DNA from: JBCBSP01 sp039819095
Lineage (GTDB): Bacteria > Pseudomonadota > Alphaproteobacteria > Caulobacterales > Maricaulaceae
Assembly: GCA_039819095.1 (NCBI GenBank)
Contig: JBCBSP010000004.1
Coordinates: forward strand, 1 to 64,000
Reading direction: 5' to 3'
DNA length: 64,000 nucleotides
Positions 8,491 to 15,796 of the stretch are shown piece after piece. The notes under the pieces were generated by a model that saw only the letters and a list, made by a program, of their open reading frames with translations, was not told the DNA's origin and did no database searches. Every line of letters starts with the position of its first letter. Position 1 is the first letter of the stretch. The translations under genes were made by a program, and so were the position numbers.

Positions 8491-8751
8491 ATGGCTTTCG
8501 TCTATCAAATTCTCGGCTGGCTGCTCATCCTGATCGGTTTGCCGCTCTTCTGGACGCCGATCCCGGTGGGTCTGGTGCTGATCGCGGTGGGCGGCGCGCT
8601 CCTCATCGCCAACTCCGATGCTGCGCGGGACTGGGTGCGCGAGCGCCGCCGACGCCATCCGCGCTTTAACGCCTGGGTGATCAAGGCCGAACGCATCGTG
8701 CCGCATCCGTTTGACCGGATATTGCAGCGCACGGATGTGGAGGCGGAGTAG
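8491..8751 (+). CDS. small two-helix membrane protein (PGPGW-like)
   Basis: The 86-residue protein has two hydrophobic segments, at about residues 4-20 (YQILGWLLILIGLPLF) and 24-42 (IPVGLVLIAVGGALLIANS), joined by a WTPIPVG turn. A basic cytoplasmic tail follows (VRERRRRHPRFNAWVIKAE). The layout and the Trp/Pro/Gly turn resemble the PGPGW family of putative transmembrane proteins. It is divergent from ubiD with 80 bp between the starts. The role is unknown. Confidence 0.7.
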   Translation: MAFVYQILGWLLILIGLPLFWTPIPVGLVLIAVGGALLIANSDAARDWVRERRRRHPRFNAWVIKAERIVPHPFDRILQRTDVEAE

Positions 8752-8879
8752 GCCGCCTCCCATTGAACCGGAGCCGGCGCGCCCCTGAACCAGCCCGCCG
8801 CATCTGCCTGCCTCTCCTCTCAAAGGGGAGGGAATGGCGTTTTGATTTGGCGGTGAGATCCCGGGGCCTTCGATAGCCG

Positions 8880-9998
8880 CTAGATTGATGTCAGCCAGTG
8901 CGGCTTCACATAGGTCTCGCCGAGATCGTCGGCGACTTCCTTATAGGTGATGGCGCCTTCAGCGACATTCAGGCCGCGCGCCAGGTGGGGATCGGCATTC
9001 AGCGCCTCTCGCGGTCCATGATTGGCGAGCGCCAGCATGAAGGGCAGGGTGGCGTTGGTCAGCGCGATGGTTGAGGTGCGCGCCACCGCGCCGGGCATGT
9101 TGGCCACGCAATAGTGCACGATTCCGTCCACCACATAGGTGGGTTCCTCGTGCGTGGTGGCTTTCGACGTTTCAAAACAGCCGCCCTGGTCAATGGCGAT
9201 ATCGACCAGAACCGCGCCTTCCTTCATCGTTTTCAGCATGTCGCGGGTGACGAGCTTGGGCGCAGCCGCGCCGGGGATCAGCACTGCGCCGATCACCAGA
9301 TCGGCCTCCTGAACGGCCTCGGCCAGAGCGGCCTTTGTGGAGAAGCGCGTCTTCACCGAGCCGCGGAAGAAAGCGTCCAGTTCGGCGAGTTTCGGAATGG
9401 AGCGGTCGAAGACCGTCACATCGGCGCGCAGACCCACGGCCATTTCCGCGGCGTGGCTGCCCGATACGCCGCCGCCAAGCACGATGACATTGGCCGGCGT
9501 CACGCCGGGAACGCCGCCCATCAGCACGCCGCGTCCGCCATTGGGCTTTTGCAGCGCGGCGGCGCCCACCTGGACGCTCATCCGGCCGGCGACTTCCGAC
9601 ATCGGACGCAGCAAGGGCAGGCGGCCTTCGCGGTCGGTCACCGTTTCATAGGCGATGGCCGTCGCGCCGGACTTCATCAGGCCTTTCGCCTGAACCGGGT
9701 CGGGGGCGAGGTGAAGATAGGTGAACAGGGTGTGGCGCGCTTCCAGTCGTTCGCATTCAACCGGCTGAGGCTCCTTGACCTTCACGATCAGCTCGCCTTC
9801 ACCGAAGGCGGCGTCCGCATCGGGAACAATCTTGGCGCCGACGGCCAGATAGGCCTCATCGCCAAAGCCGACGCCGGCGCCGGCCTGGGTCTCGACAAAG
9901 ACCTCATGGCCGTTGGCGATCAGTTCCGCAGCCCCGTTCGGGGTCAGGCCGACCCGGTATTCCTGAACCTTGATTTCCTTCGGCACACCGACGCGCAT
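8880..9998 (-). CDS. ald: alanine dehydrogenase
   Basis: The 372-residue protein starts at ATG 9998 (MRVGVPKEIKVQEYRVGLTP, the family N-terminus). It oxidatively deaminates L-alanine to pyruvate and ammonium with NAD+. HTLFTYLHLA carries the conserved catalytic His region, and the Rossmann loop is VIVLGGGVSG. MPGAVARTSTIALTNATLP is a signature segment near the C-terminus. An upstream in-frame extension of 28 residues lies in the AT-rich control region and was rejected. The gene is divergent from an Lrp-type regulator, the usual arrangement for alanine-responsive control. Confidence 0.95.
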   Translation of the reverse strand: MRVGVPKEIKVQEYRVGLTPNGAAELIANGHEVFVETQAGAGVGFGDEAYLAVGAKIVPDADAAFGEGELIVKVKEPQPVECERLEARHTLFTYLHLAPDPVQAKGLMKSGATAIAYETVTDREGRLPLLRPMSEVAGRMSVQVGAAALQKPNGGRGVLMGGVPGVTPANVIVLGGGVSGSHAAEMAVGLRADVTVFDRSIPKLAELDAFFRGSVKTRFSTKAALAEAVQEADLVIGAVLIPGAAAPKLVTRDMLKTMKEGAVLVDIAIDQGGCFETSKATTHEEPTYVVDGIVHYCVANMPGAVARTSTIALTNATLPFMLALANHGPREALNADPHLARGLNVAEGAITYKEVADDLGETYVKPHWLTSI

Positions 9999-10015
9999 GG
10001 CTAAGCCCTCCCTGA

Positions 10016-10096
10016 GCAGAATTGCGAGGAAAATACGATTGGGCTGTATTATCGTGCAAGTTAATTCCCATCTCTCGAACATTCTTGCAATTCTGC
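10016..10096. promoter_or_regulatory. candidate Lrp/AldR operator pair in the ald-lrp intergenic region
   Basis: GCAGAATTGCGAG (10016-10028) and CTTGCAATTCTGC (10084-10096) form an inverted repeat matching at 12 of 13 positions, with centres 68 bp apart. The spacer is AT-rich compared with its surroundings. Two spaced half-sites between ald and a divergent Lrp gene fit the multi-site, DNA-wrapping binding of Lrp/AsnC proteins. Binding is inferred. Confidence 0.6.
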
Positions 10097-10172
10097 GTAA
10101 TTTTAACGATCTTCGTGCGACAGCGTCGCTTCAAAGCCGGCATGGCTGGCGAAAGCTTCGAATGAGGATGAG

Positions 10173-10634
10173 ATGCGCTTTGATGAGATCGACGCCGCGA
10201 TACTGGCGCTGCTCCAGAAGGAGGGCCGCCTGACCAATGCCGAACTGGCCGAACGGGTGGGCCTGTCCGCGTCCGCCTGTCACCGCCGGGTGCGTGCGCT
10301 GGAGGCGGCCGGCGTGATTGATCGCTATGTGGCGCTGCTTAACGCCGACGCGGTGGGGCGCGGGCTGGTGGTGTTCGTGCTGGTGACGCTGGAAAACCAG
10401 CGTCGGGCGACCTTGCAGAGTTTTGAGACGGCGGTCGCGGAGATCGAGGAGGTGATGGATTGTCACCTGACGACCGGGGCGGAGGACTATCTGCTGCGCC
10501 TCATGGTGCGCGATGCGCGTGATTATGAGCGCGTCCACCGCGAGCGCCTGTCCGGCCTGCCGGGCGTGGCGCGGCTGATCTCCAACATCGCCATGCGCAC
10601 CGTGTTCGCGCGCACGGCGCTTCCGGTGGAGTGA
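10173..10634 (+). CDS. Lrp/AsnC family transcriptional regulator (probable ald regulator)
   Basis: The 153-residue protein has an N-terminal winged HTH (FDEIDAAILALLQKEGRLTN, then LAERVGLSASACHRRVRALE, residues 2-50) and a C-terminal RAM effector domain (IEEVMDCHLTTGAEDYLLRL). GAGG at 10164-10168 lies just before ATG 10173. Lrp-type proteins sense amino acids and bind as octamers or dimers. Its position next to ald suggests control by alanine. It converges tightly with the antiporter gene. Confidence 0.92.
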   Translation: MRFDEIDAAILALLQKEGRLTNAELAERVGLSASACHRRVRALEAAGVIDRYVALLNADAVGRGLVVFVLVTLENQRRATLQSFETAVAEIEEVMDCHLTTGAEDYLLRLMVRDARDYERVHRERLSGLPGVARLISNIAMRTVFARTALPVE

Positions 10635-10638
10635 CGGC

Positions 10639-12342
10639 TCAGGCCGCGTCCTGATCGGTCATTCGGTCCGGCTCATAGGCTTCGATCGTCTTGCGCATCC
10701 AGTCTGAGACCTGATCTTCCTCGATGCCGGAAGCGCGTAAGAGCTTGGCGGCGAAGGCCAGGCCTTCCGGCGCGCCGGACGAGATCACGGCGGTCATGCC
10801 GAGCGCCGCGTGCCGGGCCCGGTCCGCCTCGCTCTCCACCGCGACGAAGCGGTCCAGATCGGGATAATGCTCGCGTACATAGGGCGTGACCTCTCGCGAG
10901 ATCTCATAGCGCGTCGCGCCGAGCGCCAGGGCGCGCGCATTGGTGACGCCAACGGCATTCATCAGCCGCATGTCGGACGGATCGCCGAAGGTGACCTGAT
11001 AGCCGTCGGCGACGGCGGCCAGGAAACGATCCGGATCGGAATCAATGGCGACCACCGGGATGTCGAAAGCGTTCAGCGCGTCGAGCGCGAGCCGGCCGGT
11101 ATCATTCATCGGAAACAGCAGGATCGGTCGGGCCTCGTCAGGGCTGGCTTCCTTCGGGCCGGCCTGGCGGGTGCGCAGCGCGGCGATGCGCCGGGCGATG
11201 AACAGGCCGAACCCGGCCCAGGCCGGCGTCAGCGCCAGCGACAGCGCGCTCGCGGCGACGAGGATGGCTGCGACCTCGGCACCAAGCGCGCTCGCCACCG
11301 CCGGCAGCGCCAGAATGACGAGCCCGAATTCAGAGCCTTGCGCCAGGACGAAAGCGAGTTGGGCCGCGCCGGACAGGCTCCACCCGTTCAGAAGCGCCGC
11401 GATATAGGTCAGGGCGGTTTTGACAACGAAAAGTGCGGCGACGGCGGCGAGTATCCACAGCGCGTCGCCCAGCAGCACCCGCCAGTCCAGCCCCATGCCG
11501 ACGGTAATGAAGAAGAAGCCCAGAAGCAGCGCGCCGAAGGGCTGGGCTTCGCCCTGAATGCGCGGCTTGTAACGGGTCTCCGCCACGATCATGCCGGCCA
11601 GGAAGGCTCCCAGCGTCAGGGACAGGCCGAGCGCGCCCGTGGCCGCCGCGGTCGCCAGGACGATGAAGAGCGCGGCGGCGGTGAAGACTTCCTGGTTGCG
11701 CGTGCGCGCGAGAATCCGGAAAGCGGGATCGGCGATCAGCCGGCCAACGAGTATCGCGGCGCCGGCGGCCAGCGCCGCCTTGCCGAACGCCATGGCCAGC
11801 TGCAGGCCCAGCGGCTCCTCGCCAGCGGCGCCGAGCGATGTTGCGAACACCAGAAGAAAGATGCCCGCGATATCCTGAAACACCAGAACCGAGGTCGCCG
11901 AGCGGCCCAGCGGACAGGTGGTGATCCCGCGTTCGGCCAGCGTGGCGGTCACCACGGCGGTCGCAGAGATGCCGGCGGCCAGCCCGATGAGAATGCTCAT
12001 CGTCCAGTCCAGCCCGAACAGGCGCGCCAGCAGGGTGAAGCCGACCCCGCACAGCAGCATCTGCGCCGGCGCCAGGCCCAGAAGATCGCGCCCGCTCTCG
12101 CGCACCGTTTTCAGCGAGAAGCCGAGCCCGATCTGGAAGAGCAGGAAGACCACGCCCAGCTGCGCCAGAAGATTGGTGGTGGTGTTCAGCTCCGCCAGCC
12201 CAAACGCTGAAGGGCCGATCACCACGCCGGCGGCGATGAACATGACGATGGGCGAGGTTTTCACCAGCCGCGCCGCGACGATGCAGGCGAGCCCAACGCC
12301 GAGCAGGGTGATGGCGGGGAGAATGGCGACGGCTTCGTTCAT
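10639..12342 (-). CDS. Kef/CPA2-type monovalent cation:proton antiporter
   Basis: The 567-residue inner-membrane protein has about 12 hydrophobic helices over residues 1-385 (Na_H_exchanger domain). Typical signatures are GIVIGPSAFGL-like GVVIGPSAFGL, LLFQIGLGFSL and LIGLAAGISATAVVTATLAE. Residues 405-530 form a TrkA-N-like Rossmann domain (ILLFPMNDTGRLALDALN, then VVAIDSDPDRFLAAVADGY and VTFGDPSD). The glycine-rich loop of that domain is degenerate: PMNDTGR stands where GxGxxG is usual, so NAD(H) binding may be lost. It likely moves K+ or Na+ against protons; the ion is not predictable. Confidence 0.88.
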   Translation of the reverse strand: MNEAVAILPAITLLGVGLACIVAARLVKTSPIVMFIAAGVVIGPSAFGLAELNTTTNLLAQLGVVFLLFQIGLGFSLKTVRESGRDLLGLAPAQMLLCGVGFTLLARLFGLDWTMSILIGLAAGISATAVVTATLAERGITTCPLGRSATSVLVFQDIAGIFLLVFATSLGAAGEEPLGLQLAMAFGKAALAAGAAILVGRLIADPAFRILARTRNQEVFTAAALFIVLATAAATGALGLSLTLGAFLAGMIVAETRYKPRIQGEAQPFGALLLGFFFITVGMGLDWRVLLGDALWILAAVAALFVVKTALTYIAALLNGWSLSGAAQLAFVLAQGSEFGLVILALPAVASALGAEVAAILVAASALSLALTPAWAGFGLFIARRIAALRTRQAGPKEASPDEARPILLFPMNDTGRLALDALNAFDIPVVAIDSDPDRFLAAVADGYQVTFGDPSDMRLMNAVGVTNARALALGATRYEISREVTPYVREHYPDLDRFVAVESEADRARHAALGMTAVISSGAPEGLAFAAKLLRASGIEEDQVSDWMRKTIEAYEPDRMTDQDAA

Positions 12343-12446
12343 GAAACAAGACTTAGCGCGTCCATCCCTCCCGCGCCATGCAGCAGGCGCGCGGCGGTCG
12401 GGGTGCAGGGATGACAGGCAAGGGCGCCCGCGCTACATGCCGGTCC

Positions 12447-12911
12447 ATGACCGAAGAGCGCTATTCAAAACTGGAGCAGCTGGGCGGCGATGTTCGCGCG
12501 GCGGCGAGCCCGGAAGAGGCGGAGCTTGAGCGGGTGGAGAACCCGTCTCAGGACAGCGATTACCTGATCCGCTTCACCTGTCCGGAATTCACCTCGATCT
12601 GTCCGGTGACCGGCCAGCCCGATTTCGCGCACCTGGTCATCGACTATGCGCCGGCGAAATGGATCGTGGAATCGAAAGCGCTGAAACTCTATCTGCAGAG
12701 CTTCCGCAATCACGGCACCTTCCATGAGGCCTGCACCACCATGATCGGCAAGCGCCTGGTCGACGAGCTGGCGCCGAAATGGTTGCGCATTGGCGGCTAC
12801 TGGTACCCGCGCGGCGGCATTCCCATCGACGTCTTCGCCCAATGGGGCGAGGCGCCGAAAGGCCTCTGGATTCCCGATCAGGGCGTCGCCCCCTATCGCG
12901 GCCGGGGCTGA
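12447..12911 (+). CDS. queF: NADPH-dependent 7-cyano-7-deazaguanine reductase QueF (type I)
   Basis: The 154-residue protein is the short, single-domain QueF that reduces preQ0 to preQ1 in queuosine tRNA modification. The nucleophile C52 and D59 lie in SICPVTGQPDF. The NADPH-binding motif is ESKALKLYLQSFRN, with H93-E94 in TFHE. ATG 12447 was chosen over in-frame ATGs further upstream because residues before it are Arg/Gly-rich and unlike QueF. No other queuosine genes are nearby. Confidence 0.96.
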   Translation: MTEERYSKLEQLGGDVRAAASPEEAELERVENPSQDSDYLIRFTCPEFTSICPVTGQPDFAHLVIDYAPAKWIVESKALKLYLQSFRNHGTFHEACTTMIGKRLVDELAPKWLRIGGYWYPRGGIPIDVFAQWGEAPKGLWIPDQGVAPYRGRG

Positions 12912-12948
12912 ACTCAGCCACAAGGAAGACAGGCTATCCTAACGAAAT

Positions 12949-12994
12949 GTCAGGTTCTCTTGACCTGACTCCATATGTCAGGTAAACCCGACAT
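12949..12994 (+). promoter_or_regulatory. paired palindromic operators of the membrane-protein/XRE operon
   Basis: Site 1: GTCAGGT (12949-12955), seven bases, ACCTGAC (12963-12969), a perfect inverted repeat. Site 2: ATGTCAGG (12975-12982), four bases, CCCGACAT (12987-12994), 7 of 8 matched. A third half-like TCAG...CTGA follows at 13000-13012. A possible -35 box TTGACC (12960-12965) overlaps site 1, with a weak -10 TAAACC 17 bases later inside site 2. Occupancy would block the promoter. The likely ligand is the XRE protein encoded at the operon's end. Confidence 0.6.
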
Positions 12995-13024
12995 AACGTC
13001 AGCTTTGCCTGAAAGGTTTCCGCC

Positions 13025-13162
13025 ATGTCCGCCCGCACGAACAGACGCCTGGGAGTATGGACCGTCATCATGATCGCGATCGTCGCCGGGCTCGCTTCAG
13101 CCGGGGTGTTCGGCGCGCCGGCGGGCGCAGCGGCCGTTCAGCTGGACGAGGCGCGCCGATGA
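13025..13162 (+). CDS. 45-residue single-span membrane peptide
   Basis: An ATG at 13025 opens a 45-codon frame with a basic N-terminus (MSARTNRRLG), one hydrophobic segment (VWTVIMIAIVAGLASAGVFG) and a short acidic/basic end (LDEARR). Its TGA overlaps the ATG of the next gene (ATGA at 13159-13162), the hallmark of translational coupling. It lies 30 bp behind the palindromic operators. It is below usual gene-calling length, but the coupling and the topology support it. Function unknown; it could be a small partner of the following membrane proteins. Confidence 0.6.
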   Translation: MSARTNRRLGVWTVIMIAIVAGLASAGVFGAPAGAAAVQLDEARR

Positions 13163-13545
13163 CCCCGGGTGCAAAACGCTACACGCGCTGGTTCCTGTTC
13201 TGGATGGTGGTCTACTCCGTCGCGGTTCTGGGATCGTCTTCGATCAACGACCGATTCGACCTTGCCGATCCGGTTCGGCTTGCGCTCGCGCTCATCCCGG
13301 TCGCGCCGGCGCTCTTTGCGCTGCGCGAATTCGTCATCTTCCTGCGTTCCCTTGATGAGGTGCAGTCGCGCATCCAGTCGGAGGCGATCCTGATCGCCGC
13401 CGGCATGGTCGGTTTCACCAGCTTCGCCTGGGGTTTCGCCGAACTCTGGATGGACTGGCCGCGCCTGCCGGTCATCATGATCCTGCCCGCGCTGATCGCA
13501 GCCTGGGGGCTGGCGCTGCCCCTGGTGTCGAGGCGGTACAAATAG
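13159..13545 (+). CDS. four-helix membrane protein, paralog A
   Basis: The 128-residue protein has about four hydrophobic segments (WFLFWMVVYSVAVLG, LALALIPVAPALFALREF, AILIAAGMVGFTSFAWGFAE, VIMILPALIAAWGLALPLV). Between helices 2 and 3 is the conserved LRSLDEVQSRIQSEA. It is clearly homologous to the next gene: both share FWMVVY, the A-P-AL-LR pattern, LDEVQ-RIQ-EA and the F-WGF-E-W segment, and both end SRRY. I do not recognise the family; such proteins often precede a YozG-like XRE gene. It starts by overlapping the small peptide's stop. Confidence 0.75.
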   Translation: MTPGAKRYTRWFLFWMVVYSVAVLGSSSINDRFDLADPVRLALALIPVAPALFALREFVIFLRSLDEVQSRIQSEAILIAAGMVGFTSFAWGFAELWMDWPRLPVIMILPALIAAWGLALPLVSRRYK

Positions 13546-13642
13546 CGAGCCTTTTCGATTTCATGGCCTGCAGGCGACCTGAGTTCGCCCCACCCTGGCT
13601 CCATCAGTTTTAACGTGACGATCCGAACGAAGGTGCTTTCCG

Positions 13643-14029
13643 ATGAACGAGGCAAACGACGGTTTCACATTTTGGTTCTTTTTCTGGATGGTGGTTTATA
13701 CCGCGTTGGCGGCGGCCCCTCATCTCCTGCCCAATATAGAAGACACGGCAAGTGTGTTCCGATTGCTCATCGCGCTTGCGCCGATATTGCCGGCATTGGC
13801 TGTGCTCCGCGTCGTCGTATTGTCTACGCGCGAACTCGACGAAGTTCAGGCGCGGATTCAGCTGGAAGCCTTCGTCATTTCGGCGATTACCGTGAGCTTC
13901 GCGTGCTTTACGTGGGGCTTCATGGAGCGCTGGCTTGAGGTGCCAGCGATTTCCGTGCTTTGGGTGCTTCCAACAATGTGCGGCGTGTTTGGATTCGCAC
14001 GGCTTTACGTCTCGCGGCGCTATCAATGA
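13643..14029 (+). CDS. four-helix membrane protein, paralog B
   Basis: This second 128-residue copy is exactly as long as paralog A and aligns over its whole length: FFFWMVVYTALAA, LIALAPILPALAVLRVV, RELDEVQARIQLEAFVI, FACFTWGFMERWLEV and YVSRRYQ. The two are separated by 97 bp. Codon choice here is less GC-biased than in paralog A (for example gtttata and caatatagaa stretches), suggesting either different ages or recruitment of one copy. Its TGA overlaps the XRE gene's ATG by four bases. Function unknown. Confidence 0.75.
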   Translation: MNEANDGFTFWFFFWMVVYTALAAAPHLLPNIEDTASVFRLLIALAPILPALAVLRVVVLSTRELDEVQARIQLEAFVISAITVSFACFTWGFMERWLEVPAISVLWVLPTMCGVFGFARLYVSRRYQ

Positions 14030-14220
14030 AGAACGTGATCCATGTTCTGCGCGCCGAGAAGCGATGGAGCCAGTCGGAGCTTGGCGAGCAGGTCGGCGTG
14101 TCGCGTCAGGCGATCAACGCGGTGGAGACCGGCAAGCACGACCCGTCCTTGTCGCTCGCCTTCAGGATCGCCGAAGCCTTCGGCAAGCGCATCGAGGATG
14201 TGTTCGACCCGCGCGGGTGA
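14026..14220 (+). CDS. XRE family HTH regulator (YozG-like)
   Basis: The 64-residue protein is a single Cro/C1-type HTH: VIHVLRAEKRWSQSELGEQ, then VGVSRQAINAVETGKHDPSL, then the FRIAEAFGKRIEDVFDP ending typical of YozG-type regulators. ATG 14026 overlaps the upstream stop (ATGA), so it is translationally coupled. The likely targets are the palindromes at 12949-12994, giving autoregulation of the operon. Confidence 0.88.
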   Translation: MKNVIHVLRAEKRWSQSELGEQVGVSRQAINAVETGKHDPSLSLAFRIAEAFGKRIEDVFDPRG

Positions 14221-14228
14221 GCGCCGGA

Positions 14229-14855
14229 TCAGCCTTGCCAGTGCGACACGCGCGCCGCCTTCCGGGCGCGTTCGACCGGGTTCTGCGCCGCCGAGCCCAC
14301 ATAGATGAAGCCGGCCACGCGTTCGCCGGGGTGCAGGCCGAGCGCGCGCTTGATCTCGCGGTCATAGGCGTACCATTCGGTCAGCCACTGCGCGGCGAAC
14401 CCCATGGCGCTGGCTGCGACAAGCAGGGTCTGACAGACCGCTCCGGCGGACAGCACCTGCTCCCATTCGGGGATTTTGTGGTTCTCGGTCACATCTGAGA
14501 TCACCGCGACCACGACTGGCGCGCGCAGGAAGCGATTGCGTTCCAGCTTGTAGCGCTCCGGCGGGCCGTCCGGCTCTTTCTCGCGCAGGCGCTTTTCCAG
14601 AATCTCGCCGAACTGGCCGCGCGCTTCGCCTTCGAAGATCACGAAGCGCCATGGGAAGAGCTTGCCATGGTCAGGCGTGCGCGCGCCGATCTTGAGCAGC
14701 GTTTCAAGCTGTTCGCCATTCGGCCCCGGTCCGGTCATGTTTTTCGCCAGGGTGGAGCGACGCCGGGCCAGCAGGGACAGAGTCTCCGGGCTGGCATGGG
14801 CGGGCTCCAACTCCTGCTTCACATCAGGAAAATCCGGCGCGGTGAAGTCGGTCAT
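14229..14855 (-). CDS. nitroreductase family protein (YdjA-like)
   Basis: The 208-residue flavoprotein matches the single-domain nitroreductases. It starts with the FMN-contacting LLARRRSTLAKNMTGPGP, followed by LLKIGARTPDHGKLFPWRFV, and ends with GLHPGERVAGFIYVGSA. AGAVCQTLLVAASAMGFAAQWLT is the usual helix. Such enzymes reduce nitro compounds or quinones with NAD(P)H; the natural substrate is unknown. It converges on the XRE gene and is divergent from the TetR gene with 126 bp between starts, so the TetR protein could also affect it. Confidence 0.9.
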   Translation of the reverse strand: MTDFTAPDFPDVKQELEPAHASPETLSLLARRRSTLAKNMTGPGPNGEQLETLLKIGARTPDHGKLFPWRFVIFEGEARGQFGEILEKRLREKEPDGPPERYKLERNRFLRAPVVVAVISDVTENHKIPEWEQVLSAGAVCQTLLVAASAMGFAAQWLTEWYAYDREIKRALGLHPGERVAGFIYVGSAAQNPVERARKAARVSHWQG

Positions 14856-14981
14856 GGCGAGGCCTTAAGGTCAGCGGGCCGCAGCTCCGGTTTTGACGCT
14901 GCTTGCAGGACGTCGCTATATCAGACCTTCGCCGAGATCGCGCAAGATGGTGCGCAAGCCGGTTCCGGAGACGTCGACCTG

Positions 14982-15683
14982 ATGCCAGCCGACACTGCGC
15001 ATACGCTCGCAGCGCTTGACGAGATGACGCCGGCTGAACGTCGGCGGCGCAAGGTGCGTGACGCCATCGTTGATGCGGCCGAAGCGATCTTCGCCGAAGA
15101 CGGCGAGTCCGGTATTTCAATGCGCCGGATCGCTGAACGCATCGATTACTCTCCGGCCGCGCTCTACAAGTATTTCGACTCCAAGGAAGCGCTGTTCGCC
15201 GAGATTCGAGAACAGTTCTTCGAGCGCCTGCTTTTACGCATGAAGGCGGTGGTGGAGGCTGGCGAGGACGGGCCCTTGCTGAGCCCGGCGTGTCTGCGCG
15301 CCTATGTCGAGACGGGGCTGGAACAGCCCTGTCACTACCGGCTGACCTTCGCCGGGGGCTTTACTGAAGAGACCAAGGAAGAAGGCACGTTCGCCTACGC
15401 AGCTGCTGAACATCTTGAAGCGATGATTGAAGGCAGCATCGCTGAGGGTTGGTTCAAGCCGGCGCCGACCGAGCTGGCCGCCGCGAGCGTCTGGTCTAGC
15501 GCTCATGGTCTGACCATGCTGGCTGTCACCGTTCCTCAGTTTCCCGATCTTGATCATTTCAGCGGGCCGACTGCGCTGGATGATGTGATCGAGTTCCACG
15601 CCGAACTTATGCTGCGCGGGTTCGCGAGCGATCGTCTCCATGCCTGGCTGGACAGACGCGAGGGCGCCAAGCTTAGCGGCTAG
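14982..15683 (+). CDS. TetR/AcrR family regulator of the adjacent RND efflux operon
   Basis: The 233-residue protein carries a TetR HTH at about residues 20-68: RRKVRDAIVDAAEAIFAEDG, then GISMRRIAERIDYSPAALYKYFDSKEALF (the YxYF ending of helix 3 is diagnostic). The rest is a ligand-binding TetR_C domain. The start was set at ATG 14982, since the longer in-frame sequence upstream crosses the nitroreductase gene. A strong palindrome lies 38 bp past its stop, in front of the efflux genes, fitting local repression relieved by a pump substrate. Confidence 0.9.
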   Translation: MPADTAHTLAALDEMTPAERRRRKVRDAIVDAAEAIFAEDGESGISMRRIAERIDYSPAALYKYFDSKEALFAEIREQFFERLLLRMKAVVEAGEDGPLLSPACLRAYVETGLEQPCHYRLTFAGGFTEETKEEGTFAYAAAEHLEAMIEGSIAEGWFKPAPTELAAASVWSSAHGLTMLAVTVPQFPDLDHFSGPTALDDVIEFHAELMLRGFASDRLHAWLDRREGAKLSG

Positions 15684-15720
15684 CGCCAGGAGTTTCAAAC
15701 GGTTTCCACTGAGAGCAAAA

Positions 15721-15756
15721 AAGTGAACAATGTTCACTTTCCAAACGATGTTCACC
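15721..15756 (+). promoter_or_regulatory. TetR-type operator before the RND efflux genes
   Basis: AAGTGAACA-A-TGTTCACTT (15721-15739) is a perfect 9-bp palindrome with a single central base, the usual shape of a TetR/AcrR operator. A half-site GATGTTCACC follows at 15747-15756. It is 58 bp upstream of the adaptor start and just after the TetR gene. Confidence 0.75.
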
Positions 15757-15796
15757 GGCCTATATCGGTTCGCAGTCAGTTCTGCGGGAGGCCGTC

